DNA of 64,000 nt from Chimonanthus salicifolius (GCA_013350335.1 CM023534.1:17193302-17257301), one strand, 5' to 3'. Numbered from the stretch's first letter, positions 35,119 through 48,540 are shown. Program-made: numbers and translations. The notes: generated by a model from the letters alone, not told the origin.

Positions 35119-35300
35119 TTGCGATTATCAGAGCGAAGGCCAGAAATGGAGAAGATCCATCAAAGGATCCAAAGGTTTGGAATGAGGAATTTTTAGGGTT
35201 TTATTTACGAGAGGAGAGGAAGACAGAAAAGGTGGTGGGAAAAGAAGAATGCGAGCGAATGTGGTTAAATAGGAAGGGGAGAGGCGCAAGTGGAAGCACA
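35119..35300 (-). promoter_or_regulatory. 5' UTR and proximal promoter of the Prm1-like gene, with a telo-box
   Basis: A purine-rich block on the plus strand (CT-rich on the coding strand) precedes the ATG at 35118. The coding strand carries AAACCCTAA at 35201-35193, a telo-box found in leaders or promoters of many growth-related plant genes. The exact transcription start is not visible. Confidence 0.4.
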
Positions 35301-38242
35301 TGGGAGCAGAGATGATGGGAGTGTAAAAACGCGGGTGGAGGAATTGGGGGGAGAGCAGATCTTTTGTCAGCTACTTTTTTATATTATATTCTGCCCTTTC
35401 TCTTAAAAGTACATGTTTTTCCATTAATTTACGATCACGGCCATGGAGGGTCGGAGATGGGTAAACGGGTCATGTTTTCACTCCTAAAGCGTTCAAGATC
35501 ATTATAAATTGGATTTGCCGTATTCAAAATGAAAATAGATAAGTTTTTTTTCATAAAAAAACATGTAAATGTGGCTTAGTTGATGGGATAGATATAATAT
35601 AGAAGATCTTGTATACAATCTTGTTATTTTTTTTTCTCGTGTTAACTGTGTCGACTCTAAAATACTCTAAAATCTCAAATGTCTTAAATAAAACTGTTAA
35701 AATTTGATTGTAGCAAAAGTCTTAAAATTTCAAAGGTCCTGTTGGAAGGTTCTAAGCGACGGCTGGCCCTGTGTATTAGTGAACATAAATTAATAATGTA
35801 TTTTTTTAATTTTATATATTGAATCAGTAAATTAAAAGAGAGACGTGTGAGAAACTTGGAATCTGGGGGACGTGAAAGGAAAGCAAAGGGAGAGAGACGT
35901 GAGAGTTAGAAAAGAGGCTAGTTCTGTATTTGCATGGTTTACTTTAGTTGGAGCTTTCTTTACAATATAAATGGAAGTAATTAAAGAGTGAAAGAAAGGT
36001 TTGGGTGCGTAAGAGTCCAAGAAAGGTTAATGGGTGGGAATGGGATTAAGCCAACAAGGAAGAATTGAGAACACTCCACAATAAAAAAAGTCTCTGTGGT
36101 CGCCGGCACCTGAGACACACGTGATGTCTTTTAAGTAAAACTAAAAGAGTGTATGGATTTTGTCCAATTGTCCGTCGTCTTTGGTTGAGTGTACTTTTCA
36201 GACTCGATCAATCCTAGCCGTGCATTTCGGTATGAATGCAATCCCACCGGAAAATTGTTGGCAATTAAAAACATAATTTATATTATCAGATTGATGTGAT
36301 TTTTTATATATAATGTGAATTAGATATACCTTGATAACTTAATGTAGGGGGTAAAGTTGGTTTCAGATGAGATGCAAAAGTTTAAAAGTTTAATAAATAA
36401 ATAAAAATTGAGATTATAAAAATACATATAGTTTAAAAATGTTGACTTTTTTCATTGGATTAAGATGATTTTCTTGGATGAAATTTTCAACTCAACAGAT
36501 ATATCATATGGGTCAAAATTGGCCCCACATAGGATAAAAAAAATTAGCAAGAAAAAAAAATTAATTTGAAGTCACCAAGATACAAACAACATAAAAATTT
36601 GACTTTTTTAACTGAAACAAAATAATTTTGTTTAAGTCTCTTACTCAATGACTTTTTTAACTGAAACAAAATGATTTTGTTTAAGTTTCGTACTCAATTA
36701 AAATTTGTCAATGAACCCTTACATTGGACAAAATGGGCCAATCATATACATGAGCTATTGCATGTGCGATGAAGAAAAGATCAAATACAATTTTGAGTTA
36801 AATACTTGATTCCATATATTATTCAAATCAAGATCTACAATTATAAAGAAAATTCCAAAAGCTCGGTACACTCTCAACAAATACAAACTCATCTCTCATA
36901 AGTCTCAGTAAAACCAAAATGAAACTCCTCCATCAAAGAAAACTCCTATATTAAATTTTGATTAATGAATTTGAAACATCTTAATTATATGTGTATCTGA
37001 TTTAGTTTATTTATTAAGTCAATTGATGCAATCCGATAAAACTTAAAAAGACTTGACTTAATCTTACCTATTCATTAAATGATTTAGATCAAACATTTAA
37101 AATTAAATATTGGTTGAAAAAATAAAGTTCTCTTCCATAATTTCCATTTTATCAGAGAAGATAAAATTGGGCTTAAATGAAAGGCCATTAGTGGTTCACT
37201 TTGTTATAATCATAAGAGGGCCCACCCAACTTTTTCTTTTGAAAATTTCTTCCTTGAGCCATGAGATCCATTTTCAACAAATTAGTCAAAAATGGTTTGC
37301 AACCCGCACCACAGCCACAGCGGCACAGCCTTGATAGTCGGCAGCAACTATTTCGGCCAAGATCTGTCTTTCTTTTTCAATTTTCTAGAGTCAAATATTA
37401 GTTGAGATATCGGCTCGGTCCACAATCAATATTTATTTATTTTTATATAAAAAAAATCAATTGAGATTTCAGCCATATCAACTGAATTTTTTTATATATA
37501 TCTGAAAATTCAGAAAATCGAGATTTAAACTGCTAGATGAAGGAACCTTTAAACGGATAAAAAGTAAAAAACTGAGCCAATTCTACAGTAATTCTTTTTT
37601 AAAAGTTTGGACGTGTTTATACTTTAGCTTTTATACGGCGGGCAAAAGTAGCCCTGGCTTCTTGTTCACATGGACACAAGGGCATCCAACATGCGGCTAA
37701 TTTAATGGTAATTAAAATTATTTATTTAGTGTATTTTTATCATTAAATTAATCACATCAAATATTTATTAAATAATTTACTTTTATTTTAAAAATTTCAA
37801 GAGTTAGAATGAGATAATGTAATAGTCCTTATGATATAATTTTTTCTATCATAAAATAAGACCTATTCTCTAATATAACCCATTAGAATACTTTAGACTT
37901 TTAAAATCAGGCATATACCAATTTTTATTATAAGGAATACCGATTTACCTTTTCACAATATTACTAGCCAGTGTTCCTTTCTATAAAAATACTAGGGTTC
38001 TTATCATTTCTTGATTTTAAATGTTATAAATTTAAAAAATTAAAATAATTTAAAGTGATAAAAATCTTATTCATTTACTAAAATAACATAATTAATTTAG
38101 TAAAACTAATTTTTAATAAACTTCCAGTTTCAGATATTGACATTTTCATCAGACCCACTTCTAAAAACCAGAGTAAAACTCTTGTTCTCTAAAACAAGCT
38201 ACTCGAAATGAGATCTTATATGGAATTATGTTATGCATGAAG
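35301..38242. other. Intergenic, nothing recognised except a short duplication
   Basis: AT-rich. A 49-bp unit with GACTTTTTTAACTGAAACAA and TTTTGTTTAAGT is duplicated in tandem at 36601-36649 and 36650-36698. No gene was recognised; the open frames near 35832 and 37110 have no family signals. Confidence 0.5.
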
Positions 38243-38700
38243 TAGGGCTCAACTCGGGTTGGGTTTTGACCTGACCCGTATGACCCGACCCGAGAAATCA
38301 TGCAGTTCGGATCGAGATTTTCGAGCTAGCAGGTCGGGTCAAGAAGATAAAAACCCGCATCGGTCAAGTCGGACTGGGCTGAGGATTTTACAAGTTAACC
38401 CAATCTGACCTAACTCGACTAAAATTAGGCTAAAATGAGTTTAGAATATAGGTCGGGTCAAAATTCGAGTTGAGTCAAGTCGGGCCGGGTTGAGGATTTT
38501 ACAAATTAACTAAATCCGACCTAATCCGGCTAAAATTAGGATAAAATAAGTTTAGAATGCATGTCGGGTCAGAATTCGAGTCGGGTCGGATTCTAAAGTT
38601 CGAGTTGAAAATTCAGATTGGGTCGAGTTCCATATATATCAAATCAGATCAGACTGAATTTTAAGAAATCTGACCCACCTAACCCGAGTTGCAGCCCTGA
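38243..38700. mobile_element. hAT-like MITE with TCGGGT/GACCCGA interior, copy 2
   Basis: Begins TAGGGCTCAACTCGGGTTGG and ends ACCCGAGTTGCAGCCCTGA. The interior is TCGGGT/GACCCGA units, including a partial internal duplication (ATTTTACAAGTTAACCCAAT and ATTTTACAAATTAACTAAAT, about 115 bp apart). Flanking duplication is not clear (TGAAG on both sides at most), so this copy is probably older or rearranged. Confidence 0.7.
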
Positions 38701-39089
38701 AGAGAGGAGATGTAAAATTAACAAATTAAAGGGTTGCATGCTTTAAAGGTAAAAACAGCATGATCGAAGGAAAACATGCTTTGAAGCTTATCAGGGTAAA
38801 ATAAAAAGAGAGAAAAAGGTTATAAACGGTGATGGGTGAGACATGCAGCGAAAGTGACTACCATTACATAAAGGAAAAGTATAGTTGTTTGAACAACTTT
38901 AGTATAAATATTATAAAATCTTTTAAGACCTATGCCAAGTTTCTAATTTCTAAATGGAGATTAGCTGTTCGTGAATCATACATTCACTTGACCACGGATA
39001 GTAAGGGTGTTAATGAAAGTGACAGAAACTCTTTCTATGACAATTCACATTGGATGATTTTGTGCAGTGATAAAAAGTCTTGTACAGTT
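38701..39089. other. Intergenic
   Basis: A 92-codon plus-strand frame (38829-39107) has no recognised domain and is treated as unsupported. Nothing else seen. Confidence 0.4.
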
Positions 39090-39590
39090 AATTTGAGAAA
39101 CTATTAACTCTATATAATAGTTGAGGTATCATTTTCTAGGTGGTTAGTTTTTTAAAGTGTGTTCTACTTTAAAAATGTTCATGATTTTCTAATATGATGT
39201 CAGAGTACGTTCTGTGTGTCATCATTGGGTCCAATGTACGTGAGGGCAAGTATTGAGTAACAAAAAATCACACATTGATTAATTTGAGAAATCATTGACT
39301 TCATATAATACTTGAGACATCATTCTCTCAACGACTGGCTTTTGAAAGTGTGTTCTACCTTAAGAATGTTATCAAGTCATTATTTTCTAATATGGTATTA
39401 GAGCACGTTTTGCATATCGTCATTAGGTTCAATGCAATTGAGAGCCAGTATTAAAGTGACAAAAAATCACACATTAGTTAATTTGAAAAATCATTGACTT
39501 CATATAATACTTAAAACGCCCTTCTTTTAACCGCTAAATTTTGAGAGTGAGTTCTACTTAAACAATGTTATCAAGTCGTAGTTTTTTAAC
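39090..39590 (+). repeat. Tandem repeats of 191-199 bp with copia primer-site-like motifs
   Basis: Units start AATTTGAGAAAYYATT at 39090, 39281 and 39480 (the third is incomplete). The first two contain TTTTCTAATATG(G/A) followed by TATTAGAGCACG or TGTCAGAGTACG, like the TGGTATCAGAGC primer site of copia elements with its usual TTTCTAAYA context. The array looks like decayed LTR-plus-leader units joined head to tail. Confidence 0.65.
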
Positions 39591-40349
39591 AAAATTTGTC
39601 TTTTAGTTCACTTATTATCATTTAAATAGTGAAAAAAATATACTGATCTTTCTCATTTCAAAACTTGAAGACCCACCAAAATTAATATAAAGAATAAATC
39701 TTTATAAAATGCACTGAGATAAAAAATAATAATTCTTAAACATGCCATGCACAAGCTGTTATGTCGATGTACAAAAAAATATTGACAACAAGAAGAGGTT
39801 GGTCAATATTTGTTGGTGATTTGGACATTGAGCCATGTCCATTTCATTTCATATGGTTGTTATACTTACCATGGGGGTTCAACTTTATCTTTGTTTGGAA
39901 GCCTGACAAAAGTAGTTCATAAACCCATGACGAGAAAATAAATAGCACCCTGAGAAATAGAATTTGGACATATGAATCCATGTTTTGGTGATCCAAAATC
40001 TTAATTTAAGAGGAGTATTTTAGTGAAAACAATATTCTTATTTTACTTAAAAATATAGGTACAAATTGATATTTCCTCAAAAATTTAAAATATTTTGACT
40101 AATATATGTGATGTTTACCTATATTTTTCACCTAGTCCAGAAGCACCCACAGCTCATGTATACACTTGCTATCTTCTATGCTTCATTTTTTTTTTTTAAA
40201 TAAATGATTGATGAATATAAAATTACTTTAATTTTTTTATCTTAAATTTAAAATCTATCTACTCATTCTAATTCTTCATCTTAAAACATTAAGTTTTAAT
40301 GATTTGACAAAAAATATATTAAATATAATAGTTATGCTGTGTTTTAATG
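39591..40349. other. Intergenic, nothing recognised
   Basis: AT-rich; no gene, RNA or repeat recognised. Confidence 0.5.
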
Positions 40350-40540
40350 TTTTTTTTTTTAAGAATAAAGTATTTAGGCCTCTTAGAGCACATTAATCCT
40401 TAAGGCATATGCAAATCTCCTTATTCATATACATTGGATAACACTACAGAGAGTAACTCTTTTGTATTGAGAGCAACTTAAACCGAACACCTCCTATATC
40501 TTAGACGAGTTCTTGACGACCAAACCAACTATTTCAATGT
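40350..40540 (-). mobile_element. tRNA-derived SINE (family B, copy 2), diverged
   Basis: The minus strand reads AGTTGGTTTGGTCGTCAAGA, AGGAGGTGTTCGG, then GAGATTTGCATATGCCTTAA and a terminal A run. Same order as copy 1 but many substitutions and a weakened B box. Confidence 0.6.
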
Positions 40541-41614
40541 TCGAAAGAGTCCATGAATTCACACAATTATAAGGTGTGTGGGTGCTTTAGATTGAGAAAG
40601 AGTCACACCCACGTTTTAAATATAAGGAGTGATCATATAGTCCTTATAATTCTTATTCTAATTTAGTTGTTCGTATGTATATTTAAATTATCCCAAAATA
40701 GTTGTCTAATATTCTATATTTATAAATTACAAGTACATGTAGATTTTCTCTCTATCTATCTATCTACTTTGACCTTTGAAGTTATCTTTAAAAGATTTAA
40801 AATTTTAAAACAGGACAGGAAATAGTATTTAAATTCAACAAACAATTTAAGGTCAACTAAATCATTAACATCACCCACCATATCATAAAGGAAAATAGAA
40901 ACATCTTACTAGAAAAAAACAGTATCCACCGTGTAATCATACTATATAGTTTATCTTAAACTCACTCACTTAGATCTATTAATTTGTAACACAAAACAAA
41001 ATTAGATCAGTCGATATGTTAATTTGAACTTCATTTTTCAGTTATATTGTTCAATTGTTTCATGGATTACTACTACTACCTACTACTACCTTGGGTGGGT
41101 TATAAATTTTAATACAAAATATTCAATCCATTTATTTTAAATTCTCAATCACCGTTTAATTAATTATTAAATATATTACTCAAATTTTACTATTAAAGTT
41201 ATATTCGGATCAAATTGAGGGTTACCATTTATCACCACTGGTGCCTGGATTTGATACGAGGAGATCATTCAGATTTCAGACTATCATTGGACGGCAGAGA
41301 TTATCGAAAGGTGAGGTTGGCCCACACGGTGATTGAATTAAGGCTTTAATTAGGCGTGAAAAGCAACCCAAATGCAAGACAAAGATCGTGGTGAGGAAAC
41401 GCAGTCCAATGGGGAATGAGGAATCTTTTACTTTGGGGAAAAGAAGAGTGAGGTGTCGGTCCATACGAAACACATGTGCCACTCTCCCCCACTCTTTTTG
41501 GTTGCTCTCTAATTTCTAACCCCTTATGTCAAATCAATAATTTAATTAATTGTCGTCGAATCATTGAATTTAAGGGCTTTTAACATGATCAAAATGGATA
41601 TGTTAAAAGACTTT
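40541..41614. other. Intergenic, nothing recognised
   Basis: AT-rich, with a short TCTA run near 40752. No feature recognised. Confidence 0.5.
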
Positions 41615-41830
41615 GGCTGCCTTTGCATGAGAGGTTTAAAGGTAATGAGGTATTTTCTCTCATTATCTTTATTTAAAAATTAAAAGATAAAGATAAAAAA
41701 GTTTAATTTTACTATTGTTTATCTCTTTACTCTCATTTTTTTTAACTTTTTAAAATAAATAGTATTCATAATTAGTTATCTAATATTGGTTACCCATCTT
41801 GCAAAATTTATTCCTCATCCAAATACAGAT
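41615..41830. mobile_element. Possible Tourist-like MITE
   Basis: Left end GGCTGCCTTTGCATGAGAGG and right end TTCCTCATCCAAATACAGAT are partly complementary (CTG..TTTG.ATGAG). The start resembles the 13135 element. No target duplication could be shown, so this is tentative. Confidence 0.35.
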
Positions 41831-44164
41831 TTAAACTAAATATAACAATCTCACATCATTATTAAAATGTATTGTGATGTTAACATTACTTTCTTATGCA
41901 ACAATTTTGGATTTGATAAAAAATTAAAAGTAATAATATATATATATATATATAAATTACGTGTGGAAAATTGAAGGATATCCAGTGTAAAATCTCTACG
42001 GATGAACCCATTACCCCTAATGCACACTATTTGATCTTATATGTCTATATGAGTTTAATAGTCAATTTATAACCATTTGATCGTAGTGCTCCAAGTCACA
42101 AGGCATCTTTATTTTGTTGATTTTTAAGGACGATTTTAACACTAAGATTAAGTGACTATAACTTAAATTTTCAACTCAAATTTAATTAATTCATATTCCA
42201 TAATGCTTACTTTAAATTTTAACAGTTGGGAACTTTTAATAGTCTAAAAGAAATAAGGTCAGGCTTAGTATTCCCTGAACCGCTTGGCTGGAGTCGTAAC
42301 CTTAAAAAAGACTAAAACAAGTAGCGGGTGGCTTGGGATTCTATTTATGTATAAATGAGACCTTACTACCATAATTTTATATCACTACTTCATAATTTTT
42401 TATAATTAATTCTTTACAATAATAATATTATAATGATAAAAATTTACTTTTATAATATCTCTTCATTTTAAATTATAGACCAAGTTATACTTGTACTCTG
42501 TTTTACCCACCTCAAATTAGTTGATCCAAATTAAACAATGGGTTGATGATTCTATTGAAAACTTGGGATAAAATAATGTGTGTTTAGTGGAGAATGGGTG
42601 AAAGTTGATGAATTGGGACAATCTAATCGATAGAGTGGTCCATCACATGAATTCACTGATGACCAAACATGTACCAAATCATGTGCCACAACGAACTAAT
42701 AGAGATGTTTGGATATCTCCCATGAAAGAACTGGATCAACTAACAAAAATCTATGTCTATGTCTATGTCTGGGTTGCTCTCCCAGTACCCACCATTTTAA
42801 CTTTTACCTAAGTTTCAAGGAAAGGGACAAACAGAAAAAGCTTTTGCATGCTAAAGTAAACTAAGACGACCAGTGCCACCCTCCAATTTCAAATCAACCA
42901 ACCTCCTATTTCTTTGCCCACACAATTCAACCAACTTATTTCAACAAAGAATCACCCCATTTATTTTCAAACTCCAGTTTAAGCCTTGAGGGTGGGTGCA
43001 ATTCCATTGGATCTATTCTGTAACATGTATGTTTTCCTGTTCATCTACACTCTAACCATGGACAGAATGTTTAAATTCACAAAAGGCAAGGGTTTAGAAG
43101 GTTTTGATTGACCATTGTTTTGGGCCTAAAATATAGATTTTACACTTGGGAAAGTAGAAAGTATTACTTTTGTAATTAGTGTTTGAAATAATATAAAACG
43201 TATAATGAATTGTGAGTCAAATAGGAGGTAGATTCAATATATCCTGTTTATTAAATAGTGTATTAGTTTAAGACACTTGTTGGTATTAGAGTTGTTCATT
43301 CGTCGTAATTCGATTCAAACTTGACTTAAATAAATGAATTTGAATAAATATTGTTGTTCGATAGGTTAGGCTCTGGTTTTTATTTAAAGTATGTTGCGAC
43401 ACATCAGGCTTTTGGGCCCATTTATTTATGTATTATATACATATCTCACAAACTTGTACTTGATACTATTTTCAATTTTTAGTTTTGTTTTATAAATTAA
43501 AAATCTAACCTGTATATTGAAAGATGACGTCATGATCTATCATTTTTTAGAACTTTATTTCAAAAATTAATTACTAGTTACTTTATTTTATTGGTCAAAA
43601 TCACCGGTGCAAATTTTTTTTAAGAATATCCTCAATTTTTACTATTAAGATCAAGTGACTAAAAATTTATCTAGTGGTAAGTCTTTAAGTCTATTTTCAA
43701 ATTATATTGTTAGATTTTCAAGTCATAAGATAAAAATTTTAAAAAATAGAAAAAGTGTTAGCTGCAATCTTATGACCATATAACCGGTTATAAAAATAAA
43801 CGAGCTTTAAATGGTTGGCTCGGGCTTTAGCCTGATGAACTTTGGATGGCTGAGGTTCTTATAGATACGAATAGCCTCAGGTTTTTTTTTTCAAAGGTAG
43901 GTTCAAACTTGACTTGTGAACAAACCCAGTCAGTATAAACTTCAATGGGTATTAACATTTTTAAATATGTCCAAATTTAAATTATAAGACGCCTTTAATT
44001 ACGCATTATTTGTTAGATGCTTAGAAAATTATATTGTTTTTGTTCAGTTTTAAATTTATTAAAAATAGTGGAGATATTTTATATTAAATATAAAGAATAA
44101 TTTTCTTCTACTAGTTGTCATTCAAAACACATTTGTCTTTTTATTTGGAGGTGCCTCTTTTCTA
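41831..44164. other. Intergenic, with an (AT)n run
   Basis: An (AT)n microsatellite lies at about 41936-41954. The rest is AT-rich with decayed repeats; no gene recognised. Confidence 0.5.
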
Positions 44165-44398
44165 TTTTTTTTTTTTTTTTATGATCAAGGTGTTTAAGAG
44201 TTTCACGTGTATTTGGACATGGGACATTTTAATCCAACTAATCTTTGGAGGCATGTGTGAACCTCCCAATCTCTCCTACACTAAATAAGCAACTATGAGA
44301 AATGATCCAAAGGTGTTGTGCAGAAATCGAACTCAAGACCTCCTTTCATAACAAGAACTTTTGGACTGACAGACTAACTTTCCCTTAAGTTTTTTTAG
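44165..44398 (-). mobile_element. tRNA-derived SINE (family B, copy 3)
   Basis: Minus strand: B-box-like GAGTTCGATTTC, then TTGGGAGGTTCACACATGCC, TTAAAATGTCCCATGTCC and GATCAT with an A run (16 T on the plus strand). Close to copy 1 over its length. Confidence 0.75.
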
Positions 44399-45297
44399 AA
44401 AAGTTGGATGACTAATTGACTATTTCCCCTCATTCTCTTTCCACCTTCATTTTGGTTTTCCCTTGAAAGGAGAGGAATTCAAGTTTTCCATGGCCTTCAT
44501 TACTTTGCCAATTCAGAATTTCAAGTTGGATCTGAGTTTTGAGTTTTTAACACTCAACTAATAATTAAAAAATTTAACATTAGAATCAAGTTTAATAAAC
44601 ACTGTATTTATCTATTAACTATTTTGAATAATTATTAAGAACAATGGTCAAATAAATTTCATAAGATAAATAGCTCTTTTTTATTTAATTGATGTTATTC
44701 AATAATCATGTTTGTATCAAAATATAAAATTTGTTTAGACTCATCAAGACAATTATCATGAAATTGACAACAAATCTATTCTTTCTTGTAATTTTTTTCC
44801 TGTAGTTAATAAACATTTTTTTCCTGTACAAATGGTGTTGACTGATGAGAACGATGTGGACAATCCTTATCATGGGCCAGAGTGATTTATAAAATTGAAG
44901 AAAATCGTTACAAACCATTAATTCAAATTGACAATACTCTTCAAATAAGTGTGCAACATCAAACACTAATTGCTCCACTTCTCTGCCTGTCACTCTCATG
45001 GCTGTGTCTATGGACTTTTACATAGACAATAAATTATTTAAATTTACTATCTGGATTTAAGAAGATTTTGATTCTGTGTTCAATGGGCATTTAAATGGAG
45101 AGGCTTTTACATTTATTTAATTATTATAATGTGAAACTCACCATCTAATATGGATATTTAAAATTTCTAATAAAACACCTTTACATTTATAAATTCTCAA
45201 AAAATCAAGTCCAACCCTGTGAGGAGGAATAAAGACCAACCTATGCTCTCAGCTGCAATCTGAAGTCCTAAATATATGTAGCGAAACTTTAGTGGAA
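44399..45297. other. Intergenic, nothing recognised
   Basis: AT-rich. The 97-codon minus-strand frame at 44706-44999 has no family signal. Confidence 0.4.
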
Positions 45298-45890
45298 CAT
45301 AAGATAGAGAATGAGATCTAATTAAAATTGAAAATGATCTGTGTTAAGTTTAAGTACTTAGGATCTACAGTTGAATCTCTTGGAGGATTGGACCTAAATA
45401 TAACTAATAAGATAGGAGCATGGTGTGCTAAATGTAGAAAAGCTAGTAGTGTTTTGAAAAATAGAAGAGTCGCACTTCATTTAAAGAGACGATTTTATAA
45501 ATTGGTTGTGAGATCTTTAATGGTTTATGGGGTAGATTGTTGGGTAATGAAGAAAAAAAATTAACTAAATTATGTGACGGAGATATTCATGTTACGTTGG
45601 ATGAGTGAATTAATTCTAAGAGATAGAGTTAAAAATGACTCTACTAAGGATAATCTCAAAATAGCTGCTATACATTACAAATTAAGAGGAATTCATTTGA
45701 GGTAGTTTAGACATGTTACAGTCAGCCCTGACATAAGAGATACATGTTGTAGGTACAAAGAAGAGAGGTAGATCAATGAAAAGATAGAGGAAAAGGACAC
45801 AAAAAAATATATAACATATAGTAGGATGATTGACCGTATGATTTATGATAGGGTAAAATCAAGAATTTGAATTTATAAAATCAACTCTAA
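45298..45890 (+). pseudogene. LINE reverse transcriptase C-terminal fragment
   Basis: The frame from 45328 reads KFKYLGSTVESLGGLD, AWCAKCRKASSVL, HLKRRFYKLVVRSLMVYG and CWVMKK. This matches the conserved end of plant LINE reverse transcriptases (KYLGS...GG, W-KWRKASGVL, LK-KFY, R-MLYG-ECW). After a stop near 45562 related sequence continues (WMSELILRDRVKND, then stops). The 5' two thirds of the element are missing. A non-functional remnant. Confidence 0.75.
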
Positions 45891-46480
45891 ATAAATGAAA
45901 TTTTAGTATGATGGTGATTATTGTTGTTCATCATATGACATTATGCAGAAATCTATTGGGATTTTTGCAATCGGATGATTGGCAGAGATCAAGGAATGTT
46001 AGCCGTTAAGGCTCTTTGCCCTAATTTAGCCCATATGACAACAGTATAAACTAAAATATATTTTGATACTTTGAGCCACAGAATCCAACCTACCAATTTC
46101 ATAAGGATATTTTGATCTCAACTGGATGGACTCATGTGCCTGCCGCCTTTAGTTTCATCTAATCTCTTTTCTTTCTTCATGAATAAAACTTTGCTGCATA
46201 TCTTATCTAGGCATGTGATTTACAAAATGGAGTGTTAATGGGTTCATTTAAAAGGTCTTTGATTGAATATGTAGTTCATAAAATATCATCTCCATTGAAT
46301 TAATCAAGCGATGTTTTTTAAACTCTTAAAAGTTTAATTAATTTGACTGGGCTGGCATGCAGCAAATGGGCACAGAGAAATAAGTTTGATCCTGAGGCCC
46401 TAAATTGAAGGCCTGGAGTTGCCTAACTTCTAAATTAGCAGGCTTGGGCCTTAATGTGCAAAGGTCTAGTTCGATTGCAA
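45891..46480. other. Intergenic, nothing recognised
   Basis: No feature recognised. Confidence 0.4.
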
Positions 46481-46760
46481 AATTAGCTTGGAATATAGTG
46501 GGCTGATGTTCCACCAATCTTGTTCAATCAAGAACTGCAAATCTAGAAAAACTGGCAGCAATGCTTACTGTCCCTGCAATTGTTTGGCACTGGTGGCAGG
46601 AGTGGAATTACAGGGTCTTTCAACATTGCTCCAGTTCTGAAGGTAGAATATGCTTCCTTGTGGCAAGTGATGTCAGGTCAAGAATTATTTTCTTGCAATC
46701 AAATAATGATCTATTGAAAGTGAAAGGGCACTTCTTGCTATCTGGAATCTCCCTCATCTA
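46481..46760 (+). pseudogene. Possible LINE C-terminal (zf-RVT-type) fragment
   Basis: One frame reads VQSRTANLEKLAAMLTVPAI, VWHWWQEWNYRVFQ and DVRSRIIFLQ. The pattern AIVWxxWQExNxRVFQ is that of the region just after the zinc-binding part of plant LINE polyproteins. It is short and has a stop upstream, so the call rests on this motif. Confidence 0.45.
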
Positions 46761-47307
46761 AGGAGATCCCACCAAAGCCTCCTGACACTGTTGTACAGGA
46801 ACAAGCAAATTCTGGAATCTCTCTATCACTGCACTTGTCTGCTTTTGCACCCACATTACTTCCATCTCTCCTGACGAAAAGAGGTCTTAGTCCGATTCAC
46901 GCTCAAACTCTTCTGGACCACTCCTCATGAAGTTACTCCTCATTGTTTGGACGTTGTATGTGTGTGTAGGGAGATGTGCTCATACCCCGAAGGATTTTGT
47001 TGGATAAACGATTATAAAAAGAAATTGCCTAACGTCATTGAATGTTTTGGGCTAATTGTTTTTGGGCATGGGGTGTGGGTCTATGTGGGCCTGGGTTTTG
47101 GGCACACATTGATTACTGTCCAGGGTTTAGGTGAAGATTCTTTCTGTTTTAGGCCTTAGCTTGAATTCTATTTTGGGCCTTCGGCATTCTCTAAGTTTTG
47201 GGCCTGGCTGTTTGTTTCCTTTCATCAGCGGGCTTTCTTTCTTTAGCTCAGCGGCTCAGCCCCGGCTGTCGACTGCTTTTCTTTTATTTTCTTTTCTTTA
47301 GTTTTCT
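46761..47307. other. Intergenic, nothing recognised
   Basis: Short open frames of 65-70 codons have no domain I recognise. The base composition is less AT-rich than its neighbours. Confidence 0.4.
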
Positions 47308-48540
47308 TTTGGACGGCAATGCCTTCTTTTGTATGATTTTTTTGGGCCCCACTTATGTACACCTAATTTTTTTGTCTTTATCCACCCATTTTTAGATTTT
47401 CGTAGCAAATTATTATTTTACCCCTGCATTTTCATTCATTCGAATGAATCCTCAAATATAATTCGAACCTTCAAGTGTAATTTCAATTCATTCAAATGAA
47501 TGGGCTGAACAGTAACACGGAATACTTCTCACTCTCATTCATTCGAATGAATAGATAGTTTCAAATATACATTCGAATGAATGAGCCTTATTGATTCGAA
47601 TGAACATAATTTCAAGTATACATTCGGACCTCATTTATTCGAATGATTACTACCGTAGTAGCATTATTTAAATAATAAAATTTATTTTAAAACTTTAAAG
47701 TTATTTTTTGAGTAATGTATATTTTCAAAATATCTAAAATTAAATATCCGGACTAATTACGATAATCTGATAAAAATACTTTAAGACTTTAAGGTCTTTT
47801 GACACTCCTAAATACTTAAAATACAGTATTTTACAAATAAGGGTATCTCTAAGCTGTACCGAAAACACATTTGGAAGCGTCACAAGACCTTAAAGTCTTA
47901 AAGTATTTTTATTAGGTTATCGTAATTAGTCCAGATATTCAATTTAAGAAATTTTAGAAGTACACAGTGTTTAAAAAATAATTTTAAAGTTTTAAAGGAA
48001 ATTTTATTATTTAAATAATGCACTATGTATTTTCAAAATTTCTCAAATTGAATATCTGGACTAATTACGATAACCTGATAAAAATACTTTAAGGTCTTTT
48101 GACACTCTCAAATGTGTTTTCGGCATAGCGAAAGGATACCCTTATTTATAAAATACTGTGTATTAAGCATTTGGGAGTGTCAAAAGACCTTGAAGTTTTA
48201 AAGTATTTTTATCAGGCTATTATAATTAGTCTGGATATTCAATTTAAGGAATTTTGAAAATACACAGTACTTAAAAAATAAGTTTAAAATTTTAAAAGAA
48301 ATTTTATTATTTAAATAAATGTTCTACTGTTACTATTCATTCGAATGAACACGGAACATTGTTCAACCCATTCATTCGAATGAATGAAATTTACACTGCG
48401 GCATTCATTCAAATGAGATGCCAAAATGAACGGCCAATTCATTCGAATAAATAAAAAACGCAGGAGCAAAATGATAATTTTACCATAAAATTCAAAAATG
48501 GGTGTGTAGAGGTAGAAAAATTAGGTGTCGTGGTGGCTTT
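47308..48540. repeat. Foldback element A, palindrome-rich
   Basis: The left arm from about 47345 (CCCCACTTATGTACACCTAA, then CACCCATTTTTAG, TTTTACCCCTGCATTTTC) is complementary to the right arm ending about 48539 (TAAAATGATAATTTTACC, AAAAATGGGTGTGTAGAG, TTAGGTGTCGTGGTGGC). Within each arm the 16-bp palindrome ATTCATTCGAATGAAT recurs. The middle holds alternating forward and reversed blocks around TCAAATTGAATATC and CGATAACCTGATAAAAATAC. No coding potential. A 16-bp spacer similar to CTTTCCTTTGTATGAT lies left of both this element and element B. Confidence 0.8.
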
